Shown here piece after piece: positions 43,115 through 53,316 of a stretch of 64,000 nucleotides of DNA. Position 1 is the first letter of the stretch. Each line of letters opens with the position of its first letter. A program made the position numbers and the translations under genes. The notes under the pieces were generated by a model that made no database searches, was not told where the DNA came from, and saw only the letters and a list, made by a program, of their open reading frames with translations. This DNA comes from Usnea hakonensis. Its lineage: Eukaryota; Ascomycota; Lecanoromycetes; Lecanorales; Parmeliaceae. Location: the NCBI GenBank assembly GCA_013423325.1, contig BLJB01000010.1:1-64000 (forward strand), given 5' to 3'.

Positions 43115-45814
43115 ATGACTGACCCTGGAGCGACATCCTCATGGTGGGTCGCTCCTTCCACGTTTCTCGTGTCCTAATTGTGTCCATTTTACTTTCACTT
43201 GCTAAAAGAGACTTCCCTACTTAGGAAAACCACAGAAGGGATCTTCTTTCTCAAAGATGAACTTCCCAAACCGCGACCACGAGCCTGGGAACGCGCCCCA
43301 AAATCTCCTGTGCTAGCTCGCCACCATGGGCATAAGGTGTGGAAGCGTTATGAAGCTCCAGCCAAGCCGGTGACAGAAGAGGGACTGCGAGATGATGAGC
43401 AGATTCGACAAGCTCTGGGCGATGCTACTAATACTCCGAGGCCTGTGAAGCGTTTGCGACTGAAGGATGTGGCGAAGGTTGAGAATAAGGAGAAGGAAAA
43501 CAAAGCAGCTCAGTATTTCGCTACTTTACGCGATGAGGAAAACACAGGGACCCCGAGGCGTAAGTTTTTCCGACAAATATGATGCTGGACGCACAGGACT
43601 GATGAGTAGTGCTGTATAGGCAAACAAGCGAGCAGGAAAAGCCTCAGACCCGACAACTCGAGAATTAGAGCACGAGGTACTGACGATGAGGCACTGGCGC
43701 TCTCCGATCATCATGGAAATGCCGTACAAGAAGGTACACTGCGCGCTCGAGAAAGTCCGGTTTTGGAGGATGGTCATGAGCTGTTAAGCTCAGGCGATAC
43801 TGCTGTAGATGCAGTAGAGCCGGCAGCCACCGTTCCAGTTGAATATTCGGATGGCCCCACAAGGGATGGAATCAGCCTTGGAACTGAAGGCGATAAATCA
43901 CCCGAGAAGATCATCAGTCCTAATCAACCTCGTTCAATACATGGAGCACCTCATCAGAGCGAAATCGCAACGTTGCCTAAGAGTGTTGCCATTAATAACG
44001 AAGCTATTACACAGGACAACAACAACGCCAGTACGCAGCCGATCTCTTTGGGCGCAGACAACATAGCTGCGTATTCCAATGAAACACCAGCAGCAAAGCT
44101 CGCCATTTGTACTCCATTGAGCCATAAGACAGATGATGCAGAGGGAGCCATAGTGACTAATGGTGAGAACGCTCAGACGCTAAGCACATATCACCCTTCC
44201 AGCATACCTGAGGCCTTGACAGACGATACTGCAAGTGTTCCTTTGTTGCAATCAAAGGAGTCTGCGAGAGCATTACCTGAAAAGCAGCTGGCTTTTGACC
44301 AGCCAATTCTCGGTCCATCACTATATCCAGGCGCTAGTTCGAAGACTCCAACACGTACTAGCCCCAGGAAGAAGCCTAAATTTGTGTCGCCACATGCAGT
44401 GACAACTCCTGGCCCCATCCGCACCCCAAAGCTACTTAGTTCTGCGAAATCGCTGCGAGCAGACTATCCAGGTGAAACTCCACAGATAGGGACTAGCCTT
44501 CTCCGAAGAGAAAGCCTACGACGAAAAGAGAGTCCTACCAAGAAGAGAGATGGACGAAAAAGCAAAACGCCAAAGAAGAGAGACACACTACAGCGCCGGG
44601 ACACTTTGCAGGAAAGAGAGATCCTGCAAAAGATCATCGCGGAAACCAACGCAAATCACAGCGATGAGAATCCGGGTGTCCAGCTCATCGAGACTGGAAG
44701 TCTTTCAAGTAGTAGCTCTGCACGTGGGACCGCAGCGAGCATAGAAAATCACGATCACGGCAGCCCAGAGGCCACACCTCATGAAGAATTACCTGACGTG
44801 GGGATCACCGTTTGCGCGGCAGCTGATTTATCTGCTATTGACGAGACTACTATTGAGAAGGATCTACATAGAGCCATGGAAGCTGTTGACGTTTATGAGA
44901 GAGCAGGTGCCACTGACTTAAGCCAACCAACACTCGATGATGTCGTTGATCCAGGGGTGGACGCTATGGATAGGGCCAATGAAGTCCTTGCGAAAACAGA
45001 ACTTGAGGATGTGTCGCAGGCAATAGAAGCTACCAAAAAGCAAGCTACGAATGAGAAGACGCGATCAGGGACCCGCTTTAGTGACGACACCAGTATGCTC
45101 AAGGACTTCCTTAATCGCGCACAAGCCAGAAAAGCTGCACAGAAACCAATCTTATCGGCGCCTGATGCTCCGATGACCAGACATTCGCCACGTCGTTCTC
45201 CGCGTAAGACGCACGGACCACACGCTGGCCAGGTTTCGTCGCCCCAGAAGCTACAAACCATTGCTGATCGACCGGGCATTCCACCTGGAACGCCGAAAAC
45301 GGAGGCACTCGATTCCGACGAGAGTGAAGAGGTCACTGCAGAGCCTGCGTCCTGCCGACGCAGCACGAGGACTCGCCTACCTGCGCCATCGAAGGCACCT
45401 CCAGGCGCCCCAAGCTTTATACCCGTCAGAAGAGCAGATGGTACTGATCCCGTTGTATTGCAGAAGTCACAAGCCCAGGAACTGGCAGTAAGCACACGCG
45501 CGAATACTCGACGAAACAAGGGTCAATCGAAACCGCCTCTTCTGGCTCTGCAGGATCTCCCCACAGAAAGCGCAGATGTGGCCAGCACGACTAAACAGCG
45601 AGCAGAAAGAGCGAAATCGGTGGCGTGGGCGGAGAGACTCGCATCTTATCAGGACGCGAGAGCTGATGCCGATGACGGAGAGGAAAGGCGACCAAAAGTG
45701 CGTAGGCTGAGGGGACTAGGCGCCGTGAATGGGACGCCAGCAGCCAAGAGAACGACAGCGGTTGTGGGTACTTCGAATGGGACCCCAGCGCCTAAACGTC
45801 GAGGAAAGATTTGA
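43115..45814 (+). CDS. Large disordered basic protein, probably nuclear
   Basis: Three exons (43115-43143, 43225-43559, 43620-45814) give 852 residues. Exon 1 codes only MTDPGATSSW with the Trp codon split; the acceptor CTACTTAG at 43224 restores phase into KTTEGIFFLKDELPKPRPRA. Most of the protein is low complexity with many SP/TP sites, AT-hook-like or NLS-like basic runs (TSPRKKPKF, KRDGRKSKTPKKR, a repeated RRDTL/KRDTL motif, RHSPRRSPRKTHG) and a folded-looking C-terminal block (APPGAPSFIPVRRADGTDPV, then STRANTRRNKGQSKPPLLAL). It ends APKRRGKI. These traits suggest a CDK-phosphorylated chromatin or spindle-associated protein. I do not recognise the family. Confidence 0.75.
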
Positions 45815-46865
45815 GATGAGATAGTAGCGTTGGCCGTTTTGGGTCAAGGTCAATTATGCTGTAACCTGTTTAGGGGTTGGATAGAAGCAGGAAGCTGGGG
45901 TAATTGGACATGAGGAGGGTATGCGAGCCTATGGATGGAGAGCAGTGGTAGTTGGCAGAGTCAATCTTTGGACATGAAACGAATTTAGTTACTCTTTAGC
46001 ATATCAGATGGACGCTTCGGGTAGTAGGTTAGATGTACCCCGGATTTCTTTGATCTCATGACAGATACAGACAGTTGCGCCCATGCTAAGTAAAGTTGGT
46101 AACATGGGTCTGAGCGTCTTTTTTCTGAAAAGCTTGGTCTGAACGCTTTGATGAAAGTGGTTTAGTGGACCGTTTGAGTAATTGCCCCTTGGCGGAGAAT
46201 TCTCCGTACTGTGATTAACCGCACCTCAGAAGTCGCCTCTTTTTTTTTTCTATCAGCACTGAACAGAAGACTTGACCGTTATATCCTACAATTCGAGAAA
46301 CGTGAGAGAGCATCTGGTCCTGAGCATTCGGATCATGTTATTCGTCTCTCGTTAATAGATTTTTTGAAAAGAAAAGATGCAGATGGCACGTGGACAGATG
46401 AAGAGGCTCCCAGAGTTCTCATTATGTCAAAACATGTCGAGTTTGACAGAAGACAATAGAGACGAGTCATGATCCATCCCAATCCAAGGGCGGGATGATG
46501 CAACGGATTGTTGACATGACTGCATCTTGTAAAGCTTGTCATGTCACTCGACGACACCACCGCCTGACATTCATTAATTATTATTATTCACTCTTCTGTT
46601 GTCCTACCATCCAAGTAGAAGTGAGGAGGATACGCTCTTTCGCTTGCCTCATCACCTATCATAATATCATAATAACCTAGAAGGGTCTTCTACCCCTCAG
46701 CAACAGAGAAGCTTCTTTGCTTTGGGTCTATTTATCACAGTCACTCAGTATTTTTTACTGAGACTCTCTTTTCTTTATCTTTCGTATACTTCAAGCTGTT
46801 GTCGCGTCTTGACTTGCCTCGGTACTCGCTCGTCTCCTTTTTTCCATTGACGAATCTTAACACTG
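45815..46865. other. Intergenic region (about 1.05 kb)
   Basis: No gene is supported. A poly-T run occurs at about 46239-46250 and pyrimidine-rich stretches precede 46866, consistent with a promoter and 5' UTR of the F-box/LRR gene. Confidence 0.45.
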
Positions 46866-49069
46866 ATGCCCAAGGATCTTCAAAACAGTATGATCTCGAT
46901 TCCTTCATCTTTCCGCGAGACAGACCCGACAAACTCTACGACCACAAGTCGATACCTCGCAGCAGACTTCCCCAGACTCACCAATAAAAGCATCTCATCT
47001 CCACCTTTTACCCCAGACTTTGCGCATGAGCCTCTTCCTGCAGAATACACCAAAAACGGCCGGACCGGTACCACTGCCGACAAGCGCGCCATATCTGAGC
47101 AAGATGCTTCACTTTCACTTTGTCACGCGCAGGGGTCTCAACATTACCGTGACATAAGAAAAAGCTCGTGTTCGTCAATCAAAGAAGAGGGGGGTAAGTC
47201 GCAAGCATTCCCACGCCCAAACATTGTCGCCGTTGGTCTTACTATTACCTAAAAATCTTATACTGACCGGCCATCATGAGGTCAGGCGTCGCACAGTCCT
47301 TCTTGGAGTCTGTCAACGCCTCAGTGCCTGTATCTCCGGACGCCGTGCATAATGACAGTAGTCCTACGAGTGCCGGCACCTGTGAATGCTGCTGCCATTG
47401 CGGCAGGAGCTCTATAAGGCAGCCCGTTGGGCTGGGGCGCAAACGTAGGAGCAAGAGCTATACCGCCTTGAGGACGGGCATCTCTGAGTTGTCGGGCTGG
47501 GATTTGGAAATTCCGCGGCTTCAGGAGCCCGCGGAGATCCGGGTAGAGAAATTGTACGGCGCTGGCGAGGCACCACTTGAGAGGCTGCCCGTCGAAGTGC
47601 TCGGTAAGTGTTTTGGGAATAGTACTCCACGTGGCCGCACTGACCATGGAACAGACGAGATCATCGCACAGCTTGCCATCGACATTCAACCTACGGCATA
47701 TGGCCCACGCAATGCTGATCTTGTTGCATGTTTGTTGACATCTAAGACTTTCCATGTTGCTACTATCAACACGCTCTACAACCAAATAACCCTTCCCCAC
47801 TCCTCAATCTTCGCCAAATTTCTGAACCACATCTCCGAGTATCCTGGCCTGGGGACGATTGTGAGACGTCTGGACCTCTCCCACACCACTTCGGTCGGGC
47901 TTGGCCGCAGCCGGCAAACGAATGCTGAATTGCAAAACCTTACCTCAAAGACTCTTCTCAAATGTCTCGACTTGATCCCATCAGTCCAAGAGATCCTTTT
48001 GCAAGAAAATTTAGACGATGATTTGGATGAGAATGTACTTCGAAAGCTGTTTTTCGGCTTGCCGAAGCTTCGAGCCATCGACTTTTGTGCTTCAGCGTCC
48101 TCATCATTCGTGGATGCTTTTACGTCCACCCTAAATCCTTTGATCGATGCCTCGTCCACGATGCTCAGCATCCGCCGTTTGGGGCTTCATGAATGTTTTA
48201 CTCTCCCAGGCTCGGCTTTCGAAAATCTCCTCCCACATTTACCACAACTCACCCACTTAGACGTCTCCCATACTCGGATCACGGACGTCGCTTTAATGTC
48301 ACTACCGGCATCCGCAATTTTATCGCACCTCAATCTTGGTCGCTGCATCAACATCACTGGAGAAGGAGTTGTGGACTTTTTAACTACTCATCCTGCGGTC
48401 AGAAGCCTCGTCTATCTCAATCTTTCTTGCGACATCTCTCGCTATCGTCTGCTCTCGGATACGGACGTCGACCGTCTTCTTCCCGCCCTGCCTTCCAGCC
48501 TGCGTTCTCTGAACCTCAATGGGGGCCAAATCTACCCCCGGCACATCCCCCAGCTCATGCCTCTGACCAAACATATTGAAGAGCTAGGCCTTGCATGTGC
48601 ACACATCTCTGTTGCCGATGTCAACACATTCTTCCGACAACCCGGCCCCTCGCCCACTGGCCCCAACGGACAACAGCAGCCCTGGGTGCGTCCAGCGCTA
48701 CACTATCTAGACCTGACCGCCATCCCTGCCATCACGCAGTCCACCCTCTTCAATACCCCAGCTCCAACAAACATCCTCCTCACGCCGGCCACGCTCCCCC
48801 TCGAAGTCATTGAACTGGGCGACAAGGCTATTTCCGCGCTTCGGGAGTGTAAAAACACCAACAAACGTCTGGGTTGGGTCGTTAAAGAGCTGGGAAGACG
48901 CGGTTGGTATGTCAGGGAACCGATAGCCAGTGCGGGATGCAATGGGACAGAGTCAACTACCGGGAGGAGAGGCTGGAAGATGGGAGCGATGTGGTGGGGG
49001 ATGAGGAAGGCGCCCGTCGCGTGGGGAGAGGTTGGGGGCTTGTACGGGCATTACATGTTCAAAAAGTGA
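46866..49069 (+). CDS. F-box-like, leucine-rich-repeat protein
   Basis: Proposed exons are 46866-47193, 47286-47603 and 47655-49069, 686 residues. Intron 1 has a GTAAGT donor, CTGAC branch and AGGTCAG end and joins the upstream frame in phase; without it, an ATG at 47276 would start a shorter protein. Intron 2 (51 bp, GTAAGT..GAACAG) is stop-free and a multiple of three; its removal restores the F-box-like sequence LERLPVEVLDEIIAQLAIDI. A Cys-rich patch CECCCHCGRSS precedes it. From about residue 260 on, LRR/RNI-type repeats follow (RRLDLSHT, LTHLDVSHTRITDVAL, LSHLNLGRCINITGEGV, LVYLNLSCD, LRSLNLNGG, LHYLDLTAIPAI). Such proteins usually act as substrate receptors of SCF ubiquitin ligases. The target is unknown. 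Confidence 0.8.
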
Positions 49070-49819
49070 GGTGTTTCTGATTTTTTTGCGGGAGTGGTGG
49101 CTGAGTGGGGACCCAAAAAGTTCTATACCCTTTTCCTTTCGTTTGGTGTGTCTTTCGGGGACGGAATTTTCTGGCTGGCTGGTAAGATCTGAAAAAAGAA
49201 AAAGCATGTGAGCTGTATGATACGTGAGCAAAAGCAAGTTTCTGTTTCTCTTTCTTGTAAGTCATAGCCATAGACCCCTTGGGGCTGTTAGGAAAAGCCT
49301 TTGGTCTGTTATATTCTAAATTTGTTAAATACGCTTTCTGGCACAAGCATGTTACTACAGGGTCCACAGAAGCGTTTACATGTGAAAGCTGTGAATGTGG
49401 TTGAGGACTATAGCACCCGAGACCGGACAGCAAACTCGGCGAGCTTTCCGAGGCCTTGGCGTCTAGTTTCTGCGCCAGCGCAGTCGCCAAAGGCAGGAAA
49501 ATTACCTATGTGCTCTACAATATGCCCGCGGCACAGCATCCGAACCCTCAGCTAGAGATCAATAGGTAGCTGCTTTTGAACAATCTCTATCTGGTACATT
49601 GCATGGACTGACGATCTGCGGGGAAGCAACAGCCAATACATGTTACCCGCTTTTTTGGAATGACGCTGAAGTGACGCTTGAGTGACGCTCACGAGCGTCA
49701 CTCCAGCGCCATGGCTTAGAAATCCAATAGCCTCCTCAAAACAATGTTCTCATCTACCTACATAAAGAAGCACCACATGAGACGGCTTTGCGACCCTTGA
49801 TCCAACCACATCGTCAACA
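49070..49819. other. Intergenic region before alpha/beta-hydrolase
   Basis: No gene. Its right end contains the TGACGCT array listed separately. Confidence 0.45.
49661..49703. promoter_or_regulatory. Phased TGACGCT array ending in a perfect palindrome
   Basis: TGACGCT occurs at 49661-49667, 49672-49678 and 49683-49689, each 11 bp after the last, then in inverted orientation at 49694-49700. The last two form a perfect inverted repeat with 11-bp arms (GAGTGACGCTC at 49680-49690 and its complement at 49693-49703) and a 2-bp spacer. TGACG is a known half-site of CREB/ATF-type bZIP factors. The array lies about 120-160 bp before the hydrolase ATG, so an activator or repressor site for that gene is the simplest reading. 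Confidence 0.55.
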
Positions 49820-50722
49820 ATGGCATCCCAAAACACCACCATCTCCCACCACCGCCAGATCTGGCTCCAGCAAGCCAACCCGGAGATCCGAATCCACTAC
49901 ATCGAATGTCTCCCCACCTCCGGCGAGCCGAAAGATACCATCCTCCTCATCCACGGCTTCCCAGAGTCATCATACCAATTCCGCCACGTCACCCCACCCC
50001 TCGCTCAAGCCGGCTATCGAGTCATAGTCCCCGACTATCGTGGCGCTGGGTACTCGTCCCACCCGCCAGACGGCTACACCAAGGACGTGCTCGCTCAAGA
50101 TCTATATAAACTGGTCACCGAGCACATGGGCATCAAACAGCCAATCCACGTCGTGGGACACGATATCGGCGGCATGATTGCCCACGCCTACGTGGCTCAG
50201 TTCCCCGCGAGCGTCGCCAGCGTTATTTGGGGCGAGTGTCCCCTCCCGGGAACCTCGTACTACGAAGACACCAAGCACACGCCTCCCCTCTGGCACTTTG
50301 ATTTCCAAGGCCAGTCCGACATCGCGGTATCCCTCGTTTCGGGCAAGGAAAAAATGTACCTCAAACACTTCTACGACCGCTTATCGCAGAAGCCCGGGGC
50401 GTTTTCGAACGAGGATCTCGAGTTCTATACGAACCAGTATTCGCAGCCGGGGGCTTTGCGGTGCGGGTTTCATGTTTATCGCATGTTTGATACGGATGGG
50501 GTGCGTAATCGGGAGTGGCGGGAGAGGAATGGGAAGGTGGAGGTCAGGAGCTTGGTTTTGAGTGGGGAGCATTGTTTTATGACGGCGGGGGCGTTGGGGA
50601 TGGCGAGTGAGATGTATAGTAACGTTGAGCAGGGGATTGTGGCGGGGAGCGGGCATTGGCTCGCGGAGGAAAATCCGGAGGGGTTTGTGGAGAAGGTTCT
50701 GGCTTTTGTGGAGAAGCGGTAG
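49820..50722 (+). CDS. Alpha/beta-hydrolase, epoxide hydrolase/haloacid dehalogenase type
   Basis: Single-exon protein of 300 residues, the full length for this family. The oxyanion motif HGFPES is at about residue 45, PDYRGAGYSS follows, the nucleophile is the Asp in VVGHDIGGMIAH (about residue 115), and the catalytic His is in GSGHWLAEENPEGF near the end. A nucleophilic Asp rather than Ser indicates soluble epoxide hydrolase or fluoroacetate/haloacetate dehalogenase chemistry via an ester intermediate. There is no signal or targeting peptide, so it is probably cytosolic. The codon choice shifts to G-rich third positions in the second half. The TGACGCT array upstream may regulate it. The substrate is unknown; detoxification of epoxides or xenobiotics is possible. 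Confidence 0.9.
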   Translation: MASQNTTISHHRQIWLQQANPEIRIHYIECLPTSGEPKDTILLIHGFPESSYQFRHVTPPLAQAGYRVIVPDYRGAGYSSHPPDGYTKDVLAQDLYKLVTEHMGIKQPIHVVGHDIGGMIAHAYVAQFPASVASVIWGECPLPGTSYYEDTKHTPPLWHFDFQGQSDIAVSLVSGKEKMYLKHFYDRLSQKPGAFSNEDLEFYTNQYSQPGALRCGFHVYRMFDTDGVRNREWRERNGKVEVRSLVLSGEHCFMTAGALGMASEMYSNVEQGIVAGSGHWLAEENPEGFVEKVLAFVEKR

Positions 50723-51088
50723 GGTAGGGTTGGGTGGTTGCTCGTCGCGTTGCAAGCTCGGCTTTCACGACATCTTTTTTCGTACTCGTACGTAGCCATG
50801 AATAAAGTATTCACCTACAACAGTCCATCTCTCTTTCCCAAGGAAAGACCCAGCCATTGTTGCAGAAAACATCCAACATCTGCTGGTTTATTGCTCGGCG
50901 ATATACCGACCCCCGCACACCGAAGGACGTCATCCCGCTGTACATTACAAAGACTCGCTGACCGAGCTACTACTACTACGTACCCATCTCTATATCCATA
51001 CCTTCTCAGCACAAAAATCCCCACACACAAATATCCCCCCCCTCTTCAATCCATACATATCCACATACCCCCCACAAACCCAACAATC
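50723..51088. other. Intergenic region, nothing recognised
   Basis: C/A-rich leader-like sequence runs up to the Dabb gene; no further feature. Confidence 0.4.
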
Positions 51089-51769
51089 ATGCCCATCATC
51101 CACGTCGTCTTATTCAACGTACGTAGCTCCAAAAGCGCTATATATACTCCCGTTCTCTCCATGCCCTCTTCTCTCGCTCTCTTTTTCTGACAAGGAGCAT
51201 TCCGCTAGTTCAAACCCGACGTTGAACCGGGAATTGTTGAGGATGTGAGTTAGGTTGTTCCTCTTCTGGTTGTGGTACGGGAGGGAAGGGGGGGGTTGAT
51301 GATGGCACCGGGGTTTTGGGGGGGGGGGAGGGAATAGAGAGAGAGGAGTTTGGCTGAGACTGGCAGACGTGCAATCGGATGGTCGATCTTCGCAATCAAT
51401 GTATTCATCCGACGACAAAGAAAGCGTATATTACGAGCTCCAGCGGCGGACGGCAGAATAGTCCTGAGGGGAGTAAGGTATGTGGGATGGGTTGTTTCTC
51501 CAGAGTGCTTTTTTCTTTTCTTCTTTCTCTTTTTTGCCTGCGTGGGTCTGCGCTTTGTCGTGATGGGATGTGATGCTCTGAGGGGTGGAAAGTTTTGACT
51601 GACATCGTTGCAGGCGGGGTATTCGCACGCTTTCGTGGTGGAGTTTGCGAGCGAGGAAGATCGAAAGTTTTATGTGGAGGAGGACCAGGCGCATTTGAAT
51701 TTTAAGAAGACGGTGAGGGAGTTGGTGGATAAGATTGGGGTGGTGGATTATACGCCCGGGGAGTATTGA
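51089..51769 (+). CDS. Stress-responsive A/B-barrel (Dabb) domain protein
   Basis: Four small exons (51089-51118, 51209-51244, 51367-51477, 51614-51769), all in phase 0, encode 110 residues. The assembled product is a classic single Dabb domain: MPIIHVVLFNFKPDVEPG, then CNRMVDLRNQCIHP, SSSGGRQNSPEG, and SHAFVVEFASEEDRKFYVEE, ending VVDYTPGEY. Dabb proteins are small dimeric ferredoxin-like barrels found in stress-induced proteins and in some polyketide-pathway cyclases; a stand-alone fungal copy usually has no known reaction. Each exon is too short to be noticed as an open frame. It is convergent with ISA1, with about 160 bp between the stops. Confidence 0.93.
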
Positions 51770-51927
51770 GGGGTTCGGGGACGGGGGAAGGGTGTTATTT
51801 TGGAAAGCGATGAGGTGGGACAGTGGAAGGAATTTGATTTGTAGGATTGTCATTTATCGTGAGATATGAAGGACTCCGGTGTATGATGCCGCTGGAGCGC
51901 TGGACGCTATGCTGTAGACGAGTTGCA

Positions 51928-52740
51928 CTAGACCATGAATGATTCCCCACAACCGCATTGTTCCTCTGTGATTTGTTAGCATGAATGCAATGGCTGTGCT
52001 CCGAGAGAGAACTCACTGATGTTCGGATTTCTGAATACAAATCTTTGATTCAACTTATCCTCCACCCAGTCCATCTCACTTCCTATGATGCTGAACAGCG
52101 CCTTGCTATCAATCAGCACCTTCACTCCATCTTGTTCCACCGCCTCATCAAACTTCCCAGCCTTTTCCACGTACTCGAGATGATACGCCAGCCCCGAGCA
52201 GCCTCTGTTCTTCACACCCACTCTTATAAGCTTCGGCTCCGGAAGCTCGAGTAGTTGCTGCAGATGCTCCGTGGCGGAGGACGTGAGCGTCATGGCGGCT
52301 TTCCGGGGACGGAGCTTTGTAGGCCGTTTGGGTTTGTCGGCAGAAGGGGAAGCCGAGGGGGTGTTGGTGACGGGTTTTGATTTCTGTGCTTCTGATTCTG
52401 TTATGCTTATGGTTTGCTTCTTGTTGGATGAGTAGGGCTCGTAGTGGCCGGGTTGCCGCGGCGGCCTTCCATCCTTGATCTCTGGAGATATGCCCGCTAT
52501 TGATGTATCGGGGACGTTCGTGTTGCGGGGTGGCGGGGGCGCAGGGTCTAGGGAACGGGGACGGTATTCGGTTGCGGTAGAGAGATTTCTTCTAGTAAGA
52601 AAGCGTGGATGGTCATAGTAGCAATAGGTAGAGGGCCGGGGACGGTCTCTTCTTGTCGTCGTTATGGCAATGGTAGAGGCGAATCTGAAGATGCTGGAGG
52701 AGGAGAATGTCAGAGGATACGTGCAGTACTGCAGAGACAT
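51928..52740 (-). CDS. ISA1: Iron-sulfur cluster assembly protein ISA1
   Basis: Two minus-strand exons (52740-52017 and 51965-51928, intron 51 bp) give 253 residues. The A-type carrier domain is at the C-terminus: LTSSATEHLQQLL, RVGVKNRGCSGLAYHLEY, SKALFSIIGSEMDWVEDKL, then NPNIREQCGCGESFMV. The three conserved cysteines (one in RGCSG, two in CGCG) are all there; the last two come from the tiny second exon. The N-terminal 130 residues are Arg/Ser/Thr-rich and Pro-rich and should include the mitochondrial presequence. ISA1 works with ISA2 and IBA57 in the matrix to make [4Fe-4S] clusters. The ATG at 52740 (MSLQYCTYPL) is the first in frame. Confidence 0.95.
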
Positions 52741-53316
52741 ATCGCTGATAAAATACGGGACGTTCGAATGCAAATTTACGGCGTGAACATCATAACTTGT
52801 CCCATATGTAGGTATGAACTTTTTTTCCCAGCTGCCGAATGAATCGTCACTCTGATACAGTTGATAAAGGAATTATTCCTCACTGTAAATGCCTAAGCCG
52901 GCAAAAGCCGTGCTGACAAATGGTTGTTGCCGGCCAATCAGCACCAGCATGATTACTCCCGCCAGAATCATGGCCACTACAAGCGAGACAAGTAGAGTTC
53001 ACGGTATGTTCAGGAAGGGTGTGATATAAACTGCCCGATGGAGTTCTTTTCTATCTTGACCTAAACAACGAGGTTCGCTCCAGCGTTCTGCTCCTTTTGC
53101 ATCAAGCATTCTCATTGTATGCTACAGAAAAAGGTCAACAAATTTTCTCTTTGTCCAAGCAATTAATAGGCTTTGCACTGTTGGCGCTCTATTGCAGACG
53201 AATTGCTCTGATAAGAATCTTGCCAGATCTTGGTTCCAAAGCTGTGCAGCAATGACTGGATCAAGCTGATAATCGATTCCGCGCTTTTCCGTGCCGCCAT
53301 CTGAAGATATCGAAGA
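52741..53316. promoter_or_regulatory. Divergent promoter between ISA1 and ARMH3-like gene
   Basis: The two genes are divergently transcribed, so both promoters lie here. Minus-strand frames inside lack domains. No binding site was identified. Confidence 0.4.
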
